A DNA stretch of 64,000 bases from Pseudomonas fluorescens (GCF_902498065.1 NZ_CABVIR010000001.1:992001-1056000), one strand, 5' to 3'. Shown: positions 17,337 through 26,129, counted from the stretch's first letter. Program-made: numbers and translations. The notes: generated by a model not told the origin, from the letters alone.

Positions 17337-18917
17337 ATGACCCAGCTACTCGGTCACAACTACATCGGCGGCCAGCGCAGCGCTGTCGGTACTATCATCG
17401 TCAACAGCGTTGATGCCAGCACCGGCGAAGTATTGCCTCACGATTTCTTCCAGGCCACGCCGGAAGAAGTCGATGCCGCCGCGAAGGCAGCCGCTGCTGC
17501 TTACCCGGCCTACCGCAGCCTGAGTGCCGAGCGTCGCGCGCAATTTCTCGATGCGATTGCCGATGAGCTGGATGCGCTGGGCGATGATTTCGTCGCCCTG
17601 GTCTGCCGGGAAACCGCGTTGCCCGCCGCCCGTATTCAAGGCGAGCGTGGTCGCACCAGCGGCCAGATGCGCTTGTTCGCCAAGGTGCTGCGGCGCGGTG
17701 ATTTCTACGGTGCACGGATCGATCAGGCCCTGCCAGAGCGCAAGCCGCTGCCACGTCCCGACCTGCGCCAGTACCGCATCGGCCTCGGCCCGGTCGCCGT
17801 GTTTGGGGCCAGTAACTTCCCGTTGGCGTTTTCCACCGCCGGCGGCGACACCGCGTCAGCCTTGGCTGCCGGATGCCCAGTGGTATTCAAGGCGCACAGC
17901 GGTCACATGGCCACGGCCGAGCTCGTGGCCGACGCCATTATCCGCGCCGCAGAAAAAACCGGTATGCCGGCCGGTGTGTTCAACATGATCTACGGTGGCG
18001 GGGTCGGCGAAGCGCTGGTCAAGCACCCGGCGATCCAGGCAGTCGGTTTCACCGGTTCGCTCAAGGGCGGCCGCGCGTTGTGCGACATGGCGGCGGCGCG
18101 CCCACAACCGATCCCGGTGTTTGCCGAGATGTCGAGCATCAACCCGGTGATCGTCTTGCCCCAGGCCCTGGCCGTTCGCGCTGAAAGCGTGGCCCGCGAT
18201 CTGACCGCGTCAGTGGTGCAAGGCTGCGGCCAGTTCTGCACCAACCCCGGTCTGGTGATCGGCATTCGCTCCGCGCAGTTCAGTGCGTTTGTGCAGCAGG
18301 TGGCGGGGTTGATCAACGATCAGCCCGCGCAAACGATGCTCAATGCCGGGACCTTGAGCAGTTATGGCCAAGGCCTGCAAAAACTCCTCGCGCATCCCGG
18401 CATCGAGCATCTGGCCGGCAGCCCGCAGCAAGGCCATCAGGCGCAGCCGCAGCTGTTCAAGGCCGATGTCAGTTTGTTGCTCGACGGTGATGACGTGCTG
18501 CAGGAAGAAGTCTTCGGCCCGACCACCGTGTTTGTCGAAGTGGCGGATCAGGCGCAACTCAGCGCTGCTTTAAATGGCCTGCACGGGCAACTGACGGCGA
18601 CCGTCATTGGTGAACCGGCCGACTTCGAGCAATTCGGTGAGTTGACGGCCTTGCTCGAGCAAAAGGTCGGGCGGATCCTGCTGAACGGCTATCCGACCGG
18701 GGTGGAAGTCTGCGATTCGATGGTCCATGGCGGGCCGTACCCGGCCACGTCCGATGCGCGTGGCACGTCGGTGGGGACGCTGGCGATTGATCGATTCCTG
18801 CGGCCAGTGTGCTTCCAGAACTATCCCGACAACTTGCTGCCGGAGGCGTTGAAGAATGGCAATCCGCTGCGCATTCAGCGGTTGGTGGATGGACAACCTT
18901 CGCGCGACGCAATCTAA
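17337..18917 (+). CDS. 2,5-dioxovalerate (2-oxoglutarate semialdehyde) dehydrogenase
   Basis: 526-residue NADP-type aldehyde dehydrogenase. The oxyanion Asn is Asn160 in FGASNFP, the general base is Glu264 in FAEMSSINP, and the catalytic nucleophile is Cys301 in GQFCTNPG. GFTGSLKGGRAL at 238-249 forms part of the cofactor site. The length and the FAEMSSINPV signature are those of the alpha-ketoglutaric semialdehyde dehydrogenase group that ends the Weimberg and L-arabinonate pathways and also glucarate/galactarate breakdown. It follows the AraD1-type gene by 10 bp, giving a complete dehydratase-dehydratase-dehydrogenase route to 2-oxoglutarate with its transporter and regulator. Confidence 0.9.
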   Translation: MTQLLGHNYIGGQRSAVGTIIVNSVDASTGEVLPHDFFQATPEEVDAAAKAAAAAYPAYRSLSAERRAQFLDAIADELDALGDDFVALVCRETALPAARIQGERGRTSGQMRLFAKVLRRGDFYGARIDQALPERKPLPRPDLRQYRIGLGPVAVFGASNFPLAFSTAGGDTASALAAGCPVVFKAHSGHMATAELVADAIIRAAEKTGMPAGVFNMIYGGGVGEALVKHPAIQAVGFTGSLKGGRALCDMAAARPQPIPVFAEMSSINPVIVLPQALAVRAESVARDLTASVVQGCGQFCTNPGLVIGIRSAQFSAFVQQVAGLINDQPAQTMLNAGTLSSYGQGLQKLLAHPGIEHLAGSPQQGHQAQPQLFKADVSLLLDGDDVLQEEVFGPTTVFVEVADQAQLSAALNGLHGQLTATVIGEPADFEQFGELTALLEQKVGRILLNGYPTGVEVCDSMVHGGPYPATSDARGTSVGTLAIDRFLRPVCFQNYPDNLLPEALKNGNPLRIQRLVDGQPSRDAI

Positions 18918-18929
18918 AAACTAAACGCA

Positions 18930-19026
18930 GCCCCCTGTGGGAGCGAACCTGCTCGCGATGGTGGAGTGTCAGTCGACAATTCTTTGACTGGTACACCGCC
19001 ATCGCGAGCAGGCTCGCTCCCACAGT
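18930..19026. repeat. REP doublet (BIME), variant core
   Basis: Inverted pair with core GGAGCGAACCTGCTCGCGAT on the left and GCGAGCAGGCTCGCTCCCAC on the right. The stem differs from the GCGGGCTTGCCCGC class found elsewhere in the window. It closes the sugar-acid operon. Confidence 0.9.
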
Positions 19027-19117
19027 TGTTAGGGGTGTACACGCATTTTGTGACCGGCACTGGATCGCTCTCTCATTGAGCTATCATTGCGTCTTTCCCC
19101 TTCAAAGATTGACTGCC

Positions 19118-19420
19118 ATGACTGCCCCAACCGACACCCTGCTCAACGCCCTCGAACACTGCGGAATGGTGGAAATCGACGGGTTGCATGCCTTCGAATT
19201 CGCCCTCGATGAGGATGACAATCTGCATATCGAATGCATCGATGGTAGAAATGCGCTGCATTGGGAATTCACCCCCGCGCAGATTCAAGCGGCAACCTTC
19301 GACCCGACTTTGCAGAGCTGGCTGATCAGGGACAACGGCGGCGAACACCGCCTGGTCTGCCTTGGCGACGGCGTCAGCGGCGACAACGAAGACGAAGACG
19401 ACGAGCAAGGGGATGCGTAA
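19118..19420 (+). CDS. Small acidic protein, DUF5629-like
   Basis: 100 residues, start ATG 19118. The protein is strongly acidic with a tail of Glu/Asp (DNEDEDDEQGD). The middle has ALEHCGMVEIDGLHAFEFALDEDDNLHIECIDGR and HWEFTPAQIQAATFD. It resembles the Pseudomonas-restricted DUF5629 proteins of unknown function. No signal peptide or membrane segment is seen. Its stop overlaps the next start by 8 bp (ATGCGTAA), which suggests translational coupling with the lactonase-like gene. Confidence 0.7.
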   Translation: MTAPTDTLLNALEHCGMVEIDGLHAFEFALDEDDNLHIECIDGRNALHWEFTPAQIQAATFDPTLQSWLIRDNGGEHRLVCLGDGVSGDNEDEDDEQGDA

Positions 19421-20582
19421 CCTCTGGCCGCTGTTGATCGCCGGCAGCATTGGCGTACTGGGTGTTCAGGCCGCCTGCGCCGACAACTATCAATTGTTCG
19501 TGGGCTCCTACACCGCAGGGCAAAGCCAAGGCCTTTATCGCCTGAATTTCGACAGCGGCACAGGGCTGATCGACGCCAAACCGTCGCAAGTGGTCAACAG
19601 CGAAAACCCGTCCTGGCTGACCCTGTCGAAGGATCAGCGTCACCTGTTCGTGGTCAACGAAAACGGCCCGGGACAGAAAGACCCGGTCGGGCGCGTCAGC
19701 AGTTACTCGATCGACGCCAAAACCCACGCACTGAGCCTGATCAATCAGGTCCAAAGCCTGGGCAACGAACCGACCCATTCGAGCCTCAGTGGCGATGCCA
19801 GCCACCTGTTCGTCAGCAACTATTCAGTGGCTGAAGACCCGGGCGGCACGCTGGCGGTGTTGCCGGTGGGCGCCGATGGCACGCTCAAAAGCGTGGTGCA
19901 AATGAGCAGTCATCCGTCCAGCCGGGTCAACCCCGAGCGGCAGATGTCGGCGCATGTGCATTCGACGGTGTCCTCGCCGGATGGCAAGTTTGTGTTCTCC
20001 AATGATTTGGGCGCGGACAAGATTTTTGTCTATCGCTTCGATCCGAAGGCCAACCCGAACTTGCCGTTGACCGCGGCGACGCCCGCGTCGGTCCAGTTGC
20101 CGCCCGGCAGCGGGCCGCGGCACTTGCTGTTCAGCGCCGATGGCAAACACGCGTGGCTGACCATGGAAATGAGCGCGCAGGTCGCGGTGTTCGATTACCG
20201 CAACGGCAAGCTTGAACAAACGCAGATGGTCGACCTGGCAGCCGGGCAACCGACGTCGGACAAAGCCGCCGCAGCGTTGCACGCATCAAAGGATGGCAAG
20301 TTTCTCTATGTCAGCAACCGTGGCACCGCCAATCAGTTGCTGGTGTTTGCCATCGACCCCGCGAACGGCCACCTCAAAGAGCTGCAACGCCGTTCGGTGG
20401 AAGGGGATCACCCGCGCGAGTTCAGCCTCGATCCGAGTGGCAGGTTCGTGCTGATCGCCAATCAGAAGAGCAACCAGATTGTCGTCGTCGAGCGCGATGC
20501 CAAGAGCGGTCTGCTGGGTAAAACCGTGCAGAAACTGCCGATGGATGCCCCGAGCGACCTCAAGTTCCTGCTGCGTCAATAG
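19413..20582 (+). CDS. Lactonase (YbhE/6-phosphogluconolactonase-like) family propeller, exported
   Basis: 389 residues from ATG 19413 (MRNLWPLL). Residues 1-24 are a signal peptide ending near VQAACA. The mature part opens with YQLFVGSYTAGQSQGLYRLNFD, continues with repeated GxYSxD-type blades (NPSWLTLSKDQRHLFVVNE, HVHSTVSSPDGKFVFSNDLGADKIFVYRFD) and ends with GDHPREFSLDPSGRFVLIANQKSNQIVVVER. This is the 7-bladed propeller of the 3-carboxymuconate cyclase / 6-phosphogluconolactonase family. Because it is exported, a role in the cytosolic pentose phosphate route is unlikely, and an extracytoplasmic sugar lactone is a reasonable guess. It overlaps the preceding small gene by 8 bp. Confidence 0.85.
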   Translation: MRNLWPLLIAGSIGVLGVQAACADNYQLFVGSYTAGQSQGLYRLNFDSGTGLIDAKPSQVVNSENPSWLTLSKDQRHLFVVNENGPGQKDPVGRVSSYSIDAKTHALSLINQVQSLGNEPTHSSLSGDASHLFVSNYSVAEDPGGTLAVLPVGADGTLKSVVQMSSHPSSRVNPERQMSAHVHSTVSSPDGKFVFSNDLGADKIFVYRFDPKANPNLPLTAATPASVQLPPGSGPRHLLFSADGKHAWLTMEMSAQVAVFDYRNGKLEQTQMVDLAAGQPTSDKAAAALHASKDGKFLYVSNRGTANQLLVFAIDPANGHLKELQRRSVEGDHPREFSLDPSGRFVLIANQKSNQIVVVERDAKSGLLGKTVQKLPMDAPSDLKFLLRQ

Positions 20583-20585
20583 GCC

Positions 20586-20610
20586 GCAGGCCCCGTTTGA
20601 TGGGGCCTGC
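20586..20610 (+). terminator. Probable terminator after the lactonase-like gene
   Basis: Perfect 9-bp stem GCAGGCCCC/GGGGCCTGC with a 7-nt loop, starting 3 bp past the stop. The following T tract is poor, so termination may be partial. Confidence 0.6.
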
Positions 20611-20737
20611 ATCCTTCTATTAATGACGCTGATATCTGCTAATGCTACAAAAGATTTCAAGGCGCCAACCTCGAAGGTTAAGTTTGCTTCACGGCCCCAC
20701 CGGGCAAGCAAGCCAACTGAATCCGAGGAATACCGCA

Positions 20738-20917
20738 ATGAACTTCAATCTCTTCTCTGTTATCGCCGCATCCGCCATCTCTGCCACCGTTGCTCTGCCA
20801 GCCAGCGCCAACGTTGAAATCAGCGACAAAAAATCCCACACCCAGAGCTATACCCAGAAATACCTGCAACAGAGCGCCAACTTCTACGCGGCCCTGGATC
20901 ACAAAACCCAAGCCTGA
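20738..20917 (+). CDS. Small exported protein of unknown function
   Basis: 59 residues, ATG 20738 behind GAGGAA. Residues 1-24 form a clean signal peptide ending PASA, which leaves a 35-residue mature peptide (VEISDKKSHTQSYTQKYLQQ and on) rich in Gln, Thr, Ser and Lys. No known domain. It stands in its own transcription unit between two hairpins and is the first of four tiny secreted or membrane proteins in this stretch. Confidence 0.65.
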   Translation: MNFNLFSVIAASAISATVALPASANVEISDKKSHTQSYTQKYLQQSANFYAALDHKTQA

Positions 20918-20937
20918 AGTTCCAGCCCTGCACCCTT

Positions 20938-21014
20938 TATGCAGGAGCGAAGTCACTTGCGCGGATCAAGCTGAAAAGCTTTGAAAAAGCCTGAGTGATG
21001 TCGCTCCTGCATAA
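20938..21014. repeat. Long imperfect inverted repeat, possible terminator
   Basis: TTATGCAGGAGCGAAGTCAC on the left pairs with the complementary GTGATGTCGCTCCTGCATAA on the right, with only a few mismatches. It lies just after the small exported protein gene. It resembles REP elements in size but has a different core. Confidence 0.6.
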
Positions 21015-21128
21015 CGCGTTTACGACAGCATCACATTGCTATCAATGTCGCTCTTGATATCACATGGCCATGAGTTTAAATTTGACGCTGATTTATTGAC
21101 TCCTTCTCTAATAAAAAGGATCGACAGC

Positions 21129-21254
21129 ATGGCGATGCGTCTGGCCGTGGTACTCCTGTTCCTCTATTCAACGCCTATTTTATCCGCCGCACCGCCCGCT
21201 CCAGGCGAGCCTGACGCTGCTCGAGAGCGCATGATGAGTTTTATCGAAGGCTGA
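21129..21254 (+). CDS. Tiny exported peptide, hypothetical
   Basis: 41 residues, ATG 21129 preceded by AAAAGGA with good spacing. Residues 1-20 (AMRLAVVLLFLYSTPILSAA) look like a signal peptide. The mature part is only about 20 residues (PPAPGEPDAARERMMSFIEG). It is supported by its ribosome site and signal sequence only, and could be spurious. Confidence 0.4.
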   Translation: MAMRLAVVLLFLYSTPILSAAPPAPGEPDAARERMMSFIEG

Positions 21255-21337
21255 AATAGACTGGCTTAATGATCAACGAAGCTGATGGTGACTATGGATA
21301 ACACTGAGTGGTTATCACGGCTTTTTTGATCGATTCT

Positions 21338-21359
21338 GTGGGCACTGAAACATGCCCAC
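21338..21359 (+). promoter_or_regulatory. Hairpin just upstream of a small-protein ribosome site
   Basis: GTGGGCA/TGCCCAC, a perfect 7-bp stem with an 8-nt loop, ending next to the GGAG that serves the start at 21370. It may influence translation or mRNA stability. Confidence 0.4.
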
Positions 21360-21369
21360 GGAGAACACC

Positions 21370-21582
21370 ATGGCCAGCGCAATCCTCACTTCTGCCAAAT
21401 ACGGCGCCTACCTGGCCATCGGTCTTTACGTGGCGCTGGTGTTGGTTGTCAGCATTACCGCGCAATCGCAACACGAGATCGACGCGCCGATTCAGGTCGC
21501 TTATCCCGCCATTCAGTTCGAACACCGCGCTCAAAACGCCGTGATCGATCACGCAGACGTGGCGGGAGTGGCAGGGGCATGA
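21370..21582 (+). CDS. Small single-span membrane protein
   Basis: 70 residues. ATG 21370 (MASAIL) has GGAG at a good distance; an upstream in-frame ATG at 21352 lies inside a hairpin and is less likely. A hydrophobic helix spans about residues 8-30 (YGAYLAIGLYVALVLVVSI). A short tail rich in Gln/His (FEHRAQNAVIDHADVAG) follows. No known family. Its stop overlaps the next start by 4 bp (ATGA), so the two are translated together. Confidence 0.6.
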   Translation: MASAILTSAKYGAYLAIGLYVALVLVVSITAQSQHEIDAPIQVAYPAIQFEHRAQNAVIDHADVAGVAGA

Positions 21583-21836
21583 AAGGGGGCAAACTCTGGG
21601 TCATCGCCTTCCTGGCGTTCATGACCAATGGCGCTTCCCTGTTGGGCATCGGACAAGCCTCGGCAGGCTCTGTAGCGCGGTCGATCGAGGCCAATCACAA
21701 CCTCGCTCGCAGCATCGAAACCGAGAAGGCCATGGGCTTGCTGGCCGGTAATCCACCCATCAAACGCCAAGGCGATTTCTTCGGTCCGTTCCAGGTCGAT
21801 TGCTCGGTGCTGCAGATGTGCGAAGTGTTGGCCTGA
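21579..21836 (+). CDS. Small exported or membrane-anchored protein
   Basis: 85 residues, translationally coupled to the preceding small membrane protein by an ATGA overlap. The N-terminus LWVIAFLAFMTNGASLLGIGQASA is a signal peptide or anchor. The remainder has two Cys near the end (VDCSVLQMCEVLA) that could form a disulfide. No known domain. Together with its partner it may form a small envelope complex, but nothing in the sequence states the function. Confidence 0.6.
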   Translation: MKGGKLWVIAFLAFMTNGASLLGIGQASAGSVARSIEANHNLARSIETEKAMGLLAGNPPIKRQGDFFGPFQVDCSVLQMCEVLA

Positions 21837-21894
21837 ATCCTTAATACGCCACCAACTCTGTAAGAGCCAGCAAGCTGGTTCCTACAGAGGCCGG

Positions 21895-22491
21895 TTACTT
21901 CTTCATGATTGATGTGAACAGGTCTGACTCTAAAAACCGTTTCAACCAAGCCTGCAACCGCACGTAGCGCGTCTGATCAAACCACTCACGATCCACATGC
22001 GCGAACTGCCGAATAAACGGCATCAGTGCCACATCCGCCAGACTCGGATGGTCCGCCAGCAAATAGTCGCGTCCCTCCAGCAACCCCTCCAGCTGGCGCA
22101 AAAACACTTCGCCTTCGGCTCGATAAAATTCCATCGGCTGCTCGGGATAACGCTCGGCATACTTGTAGTGATTCAGATGCACCTTGAACACCTGATCGTT
22201 CTCTTCGATCAGTGCGGCGATCTGCGCCCGCCCCGCAGGATCATCCTTTAGCAGCCAATCCTGCGGATCGTTCTGTGCCAATGCCCAGTGCATGATCGCC
22301 AGGCTTTCATCAATCACCTGGCCGTCGACGCTCAGCACCGGCACCGTGCCTTTGCTCGACAGCGCGAGCATTTCGGCAGGCTTGGCCTTCAGGCTGACCT
22401 CGACGATGTTCACGGCAACGTCCGAGTAACGCAGGGCCATCCGCGCCCGCATGGCGTACGGGCAGCGGCGGAAGGAGTAAAGCGTGGTCAT
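21895..22491 (-). CDS. Glutathione S-transferase family protein
   Basis: 198 residues. The thioredoxin-like N-terminal domain begins MTTLYSFRRCPYAMRARMAL with Cys10 in CPYA, continues to KGTVPVLSVDGQVIDESLAI (cis-Pro and the glutathione ES motif), and is followed by the all-helical C-terminal domain with LLADHPSLADVALMPF. A Cys rather than Ser or Tyr at the active position suggests thiol-transfer or dehalogenase-type chemistry. Its start overlaps the sbcC stop by 4 bp, making it the last gene of an sbcD-sbcC-GST operon. Confidence 0.87.
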   Translation of the reverse strand: MTTLYSFRRCPYAMRARMALRYSDVAVNIVEVSLKAKPAEMLALSSKGTVPVLSVDGQVIDESLAIMHWALAQNDPQDWLLKDDPAGRAQIAALIEENDQVFKVHLNHYKYAERYPEQPMEFYRAEGEVFLRQLEGLLEGRDYLLADHPSLADVALMPFIRQFAHVDREWFDQTRYVRLQAWLKRFLESDLFTSIMKK

Positions 22492-25400
22492 TTCACCTCC
22501 AGGGTACTCAGGCCGTTGCCCTGGCGGTGGACCTGAATCTGCACCGGGATCCGTTCGTGCATTTCCTGGACGTGGGAAATCACCGCGACCTTGCGGCCCT
22601 GAGCCTGCAAACCGTCGAGGGCGTCCATCGCCAGTTGCAGGGATTCCGGATCGAGGCTGCCGAAGCCTTCGTCAATGAACAGCGATTCGATTTTCAGCGT
22701 ACTCGATGCCATCGATGCCAGGCCCAATGCCAGCGCTAACGACACCAGGAATGTCTCGCCACCGGATAACGAATGGACCGAACGCAGTTCATCGCCCATT
22801 TCGGTATCCATCACCAGCAAGCCGAGCATGCTGCCGCCACGCTTCAGACGATAGCGCCGCACCAGTTGCCGCAACTGCACGTTGGCGTGATGCACCAGCA
22901 GGTCGAGGTTGTAGGCCTGGGCGATCTTGCGGAAGGTGTCGCCGGTGGCTGAACCGATCAATGCGTTCAAACGCGCCCAGCGCTGGTACTCGTTGTAAGC
23001 GTCGGCGATTCGTTGGGCCAGGGCCTGATTGGCGTTTTGCCGGCGCTGGTCCTCGGCCTGCCGGGCGCGCAGCTCGGCGCAACGGTGCTCGCTGGAGGCA
23101 AACTGGTTTTGCAGATCGGCCAGTGCGGTGGCCAGTTGCCCGGCATCGAGATTACCGTTGTCCTGCGCCAGATGACTGGCCAGGCGTTTCTCTCGCTCCT
23201 GCAACAACACCTCAGCCTGCTCGATGGCTTTTTCGTTTTGCTGCAACCGTTGGCGCAGTGCGCTGACTTGCTGGTCGTCGACGCTCAGCAGGTCTTCCAG
23301 GCCGCCATCATCCAGTTCCGGATGCAAGGCGCGCCAGTCGGCAATCTTCGCGCTCAGTTCGCGGTCTTCTGTTTCCAGCGCCATCAGGCGTTCCTGCATC
23401 GCTTTGAGCTCGGCCGCCAGTTCTACCAGGCGCGTACGTACGGTTTGCAGTTCCTGGTGGGCCGCCGTTTCGGCATTGCGCGCCTGTTCCACCGCCTGAT
23501 CCAGTTGTTGCTGCCACTGTTCGGCGCTGGTGTGCTGGCCCAGCAGTTGAGCCAACTGCTGCTGGCAAGTCTGTTGCTGTTCGGCGAGCGCAGCGAATTG
23601 CTGCTGGGCGGCCTCTTGTTGCTGGACGCGTGTCAGTTGGCGGTCCTGTTCTTTCTCCAGCGTTTGCTGGCGTTGCAGCTGTTCATCCAGCTCATCGCGT
23701 TGCTGCTCGAGTTGTTGCAGGCGCTCGGCGATCTGCCGGTCCAGTTGCATGAAGGTTGCAGCCGGTTCGTTGCGCAATGCTTGCAGGGTAGAGGCAGGGA
23801 GCAGGGCGCTGAACGCAGCCAACTCTTCGTCCAGACGCTGGCGATCGCTGTTCAGTTCGCGTTGTTGGTTAGCCAGTTGCTGGGTCGCTTGCTGGCTTGC
23901 GTTTTCGGCGCCGCGCAGTTGTTGCTGAAGGCGCGAAGCATCCTGTTGCAGGGTGAGCAGGGCGGTTTGCCGCTGTTCATCCTGCGTGATGCTTTGTTGC
24001 AGCTGGCTGTTTTGCTGGGCCAGCCAGGCATCGCGTTGGGTGGCGTCCTGAGCCTGCAATTGCGCAGACAACGGGTGCGTGTCGAGGGTCGGTGCCAGGC
24101 TCTGTTGTTGAGCGAGGAGGTGTTCCTGCTGTTGCAATAGTTCTTTTTGCTGGGCGATCACGCCACCGACTTCGGTGCGCAGATCGGTGAGTTTTTCCTT
24201 GAGCGAATCCACCGCTTTCTGCGCGTTGGCCTGCTCGCTTTCATCATGACGACCGAGGCTTTGCAGCAAGGCTTCCGGTTGATGATAAGGATGGTCCGGG
24301 CTGCCGCAGACCGGGCAGGGCTGATCGTCCTGCAACTGCTCGCGCAATTCTTCGACGCTGGCGCTGCGGGCCAGGCGCTGACGCTCCAGCAACTCGCGGG
24401 TGACTGTCAGGGTCTGCTCGGCGACGGTCAGCTCGTTTTTGCTTTTTACCCCGTCCTGGGTCAGGCGATCGCGTTCCTGCTGGGCAGCGGTTTGACGTCG
24501 CTGCAATTCGGCGATGCGCTGGTCCAGTTCCTGCTGACTGGCCCACAGGCGCGTCAGCTCTTCAAAGTGGCGCAGGTTTTTGCGGTTGTCTTGCAACAGA
24601 TTACCCAGCAACTGGATCTGTTCAGCGACCGCTTCAGGCTCGGCACCGGCCTCTTTGTAGAGCACTTCAAGATGCTGCTTTTGCGCAACCAGTTCCGCGG
24701 CAGCACGGCTGGCGCTCTGTTCCAGCGCCTGCAGTTCAGCTTCACCCTTGTTCAGGCGATTGCCGATCAACATCAATTGCTGCAGACGGTCGCGGTAGGC
24801 GCTCCAGGCATCGCTGAGCGGGGCCAGATGAGCGCTTTGCGCCAGTTCCCCGGCAATTCGCAGCAGACGCTCGGCCACTTGTCTTTGCTGCTCAAGCAAG
24901 CTTTGAATCGTGCCTTGGCCCTGGGTACAGGCCAGCTCCGCGTGCTGTTTGAGCTCGGCACTGTGCCCTGCGTCCTTGTTCAAACGGGCGAGGGTGCTTT
25001 GCGCTTCGAAGGCCTGACGCAGCAGCGGCACGTTTGCGCTGTGTTGGCGTTGGGCCTCGACCAGCGCAGTTTGCGCAGTGCTCAGGCTCTGTTCGAGTGC
25101 AGTCTGGCGTTCGTGCAGCGCTTGTTGCTGCTGCGTGTGCTGCTGAATCTGCGCGGCCAGCGGCGTGAGCAAGGCGCTCAGTTCGGACTGGCGGGCGAAC
25201 TGGTGCCGTTGTGGCGCCAGTTGCTCCAGGCGGGTCAATTTCAAGCGTTCAGCGGTCAGACTTTGCCAATCCTGCCGGGCGCTGGTCAGTTGTTCGGTGG
25301 CGCTGAGCTGTTCGTCCTGCAATTGGCGCAGCGCTTTCAGCCAGAGGCTCTGCAGTTCAAGCTGCTTGAGTTGCGCTTGCTGGGTCTTGAGTTGCTGCTG

Positions 25401-26129
25401 TGCTTCGTTGAAGCGCTGATCCAGTTCTGTACGGGCTTCGGGCGTCAGCGGCGTGACGCCGGTGGCCTCATCCTGCAACAGCTTGTGCGCTTCACGGGCC
25501 TCTTTGGTCTTGTCGAAGGCGCGACGGCCCAGACGCGTGTAGAGCGCGGTGTCGGTGAGTTTTTCGAGCAGTTCGCTGCGTTCGTTGTCGTTGGCCTTGA
25601 GGAACGCACTGAACTCGCTCTGAGCCAGCAACACGGCACGGGTGAACTGCTCGAAGTTCAGGCCGAGGACGGATTCGAGCTGGGTCTTGAACTCGACTTT
25701 CTGACTGGCCAGCAGTTGATCCAGATCGATGTCACGCAAGCTCTGACGGCTGGCTTGCAGCTTGCCACCGGCCTTCTCCCGAGCGCGATTGGCCTCCCAG
25801 CGCGCGCGATAGCGACGGCCATCGATGCCGACGAAATCGACTTCGGCATAGCCTTCGCCCGTGCCGCGACGCAGCAGCGTACGCGGGTCGCCGGTGCTGA
25901 TTTCGCCGTCGGCATCCGGCGCTTTGGCCGACACTTGAGCGTTGCTCAGTCGAGGCACGGCGCCGAACAGTGCCAGGCACAAGGCATCGAGCAGGGTGCT
26001 TTTTCCGGCTCCGGTCGGCCCGGTAATCGCGAACAAACCGGCACTGGCCAAGGGTTCGGCGGTGAAGTCGATTTCAAACGGCCCGGCAAGGGAAGCGAGG
26101 TTTTTCAGGCGGATCGCGAGAATTTTCAT
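22488..26129 (-). CDS. sbcC: Exonuclease subunit SbcC (Rad50-like ATPase)
   Basis: 1213 residues, start MKILAIRLKNL at 26129 overlapping the sbcD stop by 4 bp. Walker A GPTGAGKST is at residues 37-45. The ABC signature SLSGG begins at residue 1120 and Walker B LFIDE ends at Glu1154. Between them are two very long Gln/Leu/Glu-rich coiled-coil arms meeting at the zinc hook CPVC (Cys605 and Cys608), almost exactly mid-protein. With SbcD it forms the SbcCD nuclease that cuts hairpins and blocked DNA ends. Upstream in-frame extension into sbcD is not used. Confidence 0.97.
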   Translation of the reverse strand: MKILAIRLKNLASLAGPFEIDFTAEPLASAGLFAITGPTGAGKSTLLDALCLALFGAVPRLSNAQVSAKAPDADGEISTGDPRTLLRRGTGEGYAEVDFVGIDGRRYRARWEANRAREKAGGKLQASRQSLRDIDLDQLLASQKVEFKTQLESVLGLNFEQFTRAVLLAQSEFSAFLKANDNERSELLEKLTDTALYTRLGRRAFDKTKEAREAHKLLQDEATGVTPLTPEARTELDQRFNEAQQQLKTQQAQLKQLELQSLWLKALRQLQDEQLSATEQLTSARQDWQSLTAERLKLTRLEQLAPQRHQFARQSELSALLTPLAAQIQQHTQQQQALHERQTALEQSLSTAQTALVEAQRQHSANVPLLRQAFEAQSTLARLNKDAGHSAELKQHAELACTQGQGTIQSLLEQQRQVAERLLRIAGELAQSAHLAPLSDAWSAYRDRLQQLMLIGNRLNKGEAELQALEQSASRAAAELVAQKQHLEVLYKEAGAEPEAVAEQIQLLGNLLQDNRKNLRHFEELTRLWASQQELDQRIAELQRRQTAAQQERDRLTQDGVKSKNELTVAEQTLTVTRELLERQRLARSASVEELREQLQDDQPCPVCGSPDHPYHQPEALLQSLGRHDESEQANAQKAVDSLKEKLTDLRTEVGGVIAQQKELLQQQEHLLAQQQSLAPTLDTHPLSAQLQAQDATQRDAWLAQQNSQLQQSITQDEQRQTALLTLQQDASRLQQQLRGAENASQQATQQLANQQRELNSDRQRLDEELAAFSALLPASTLQALRNEPAATFMQLDRQIAERLQQLEQQRDELDEQLQRQQTLEKEQDRQLTRVQQQEAAQQQFAALAEQQQTCQQQLAQLLGQHTSAEQWQQQLDQAVEQARNAETAAHQELQTVRTRLVELAAELKAMQERLMALETEDRELSAKIADWRALHPELDDGGLEDLLSVDDQQVSALRQRLQQNEKAIEQAEVLLQEREKRLASHLAQDNGNLDAGQLATALADLQNQFASSEHRCAELRARQAEDQRRQNANQALAQRIADAYNEYQRWARLNALIGSATGDTFRKIAQAYNLDLLVHHANVQLRQLVRRYRLKRGGSMLGLLVMDTEMGDELRSVHSLSGGETFLVSLALALGLASMASSTLKIESLFIDEGFGSLDPESLQLAMDALDGLQAQGRKVAVISHVQEMHERIPVQIQVHRQGNGLSTLEVK

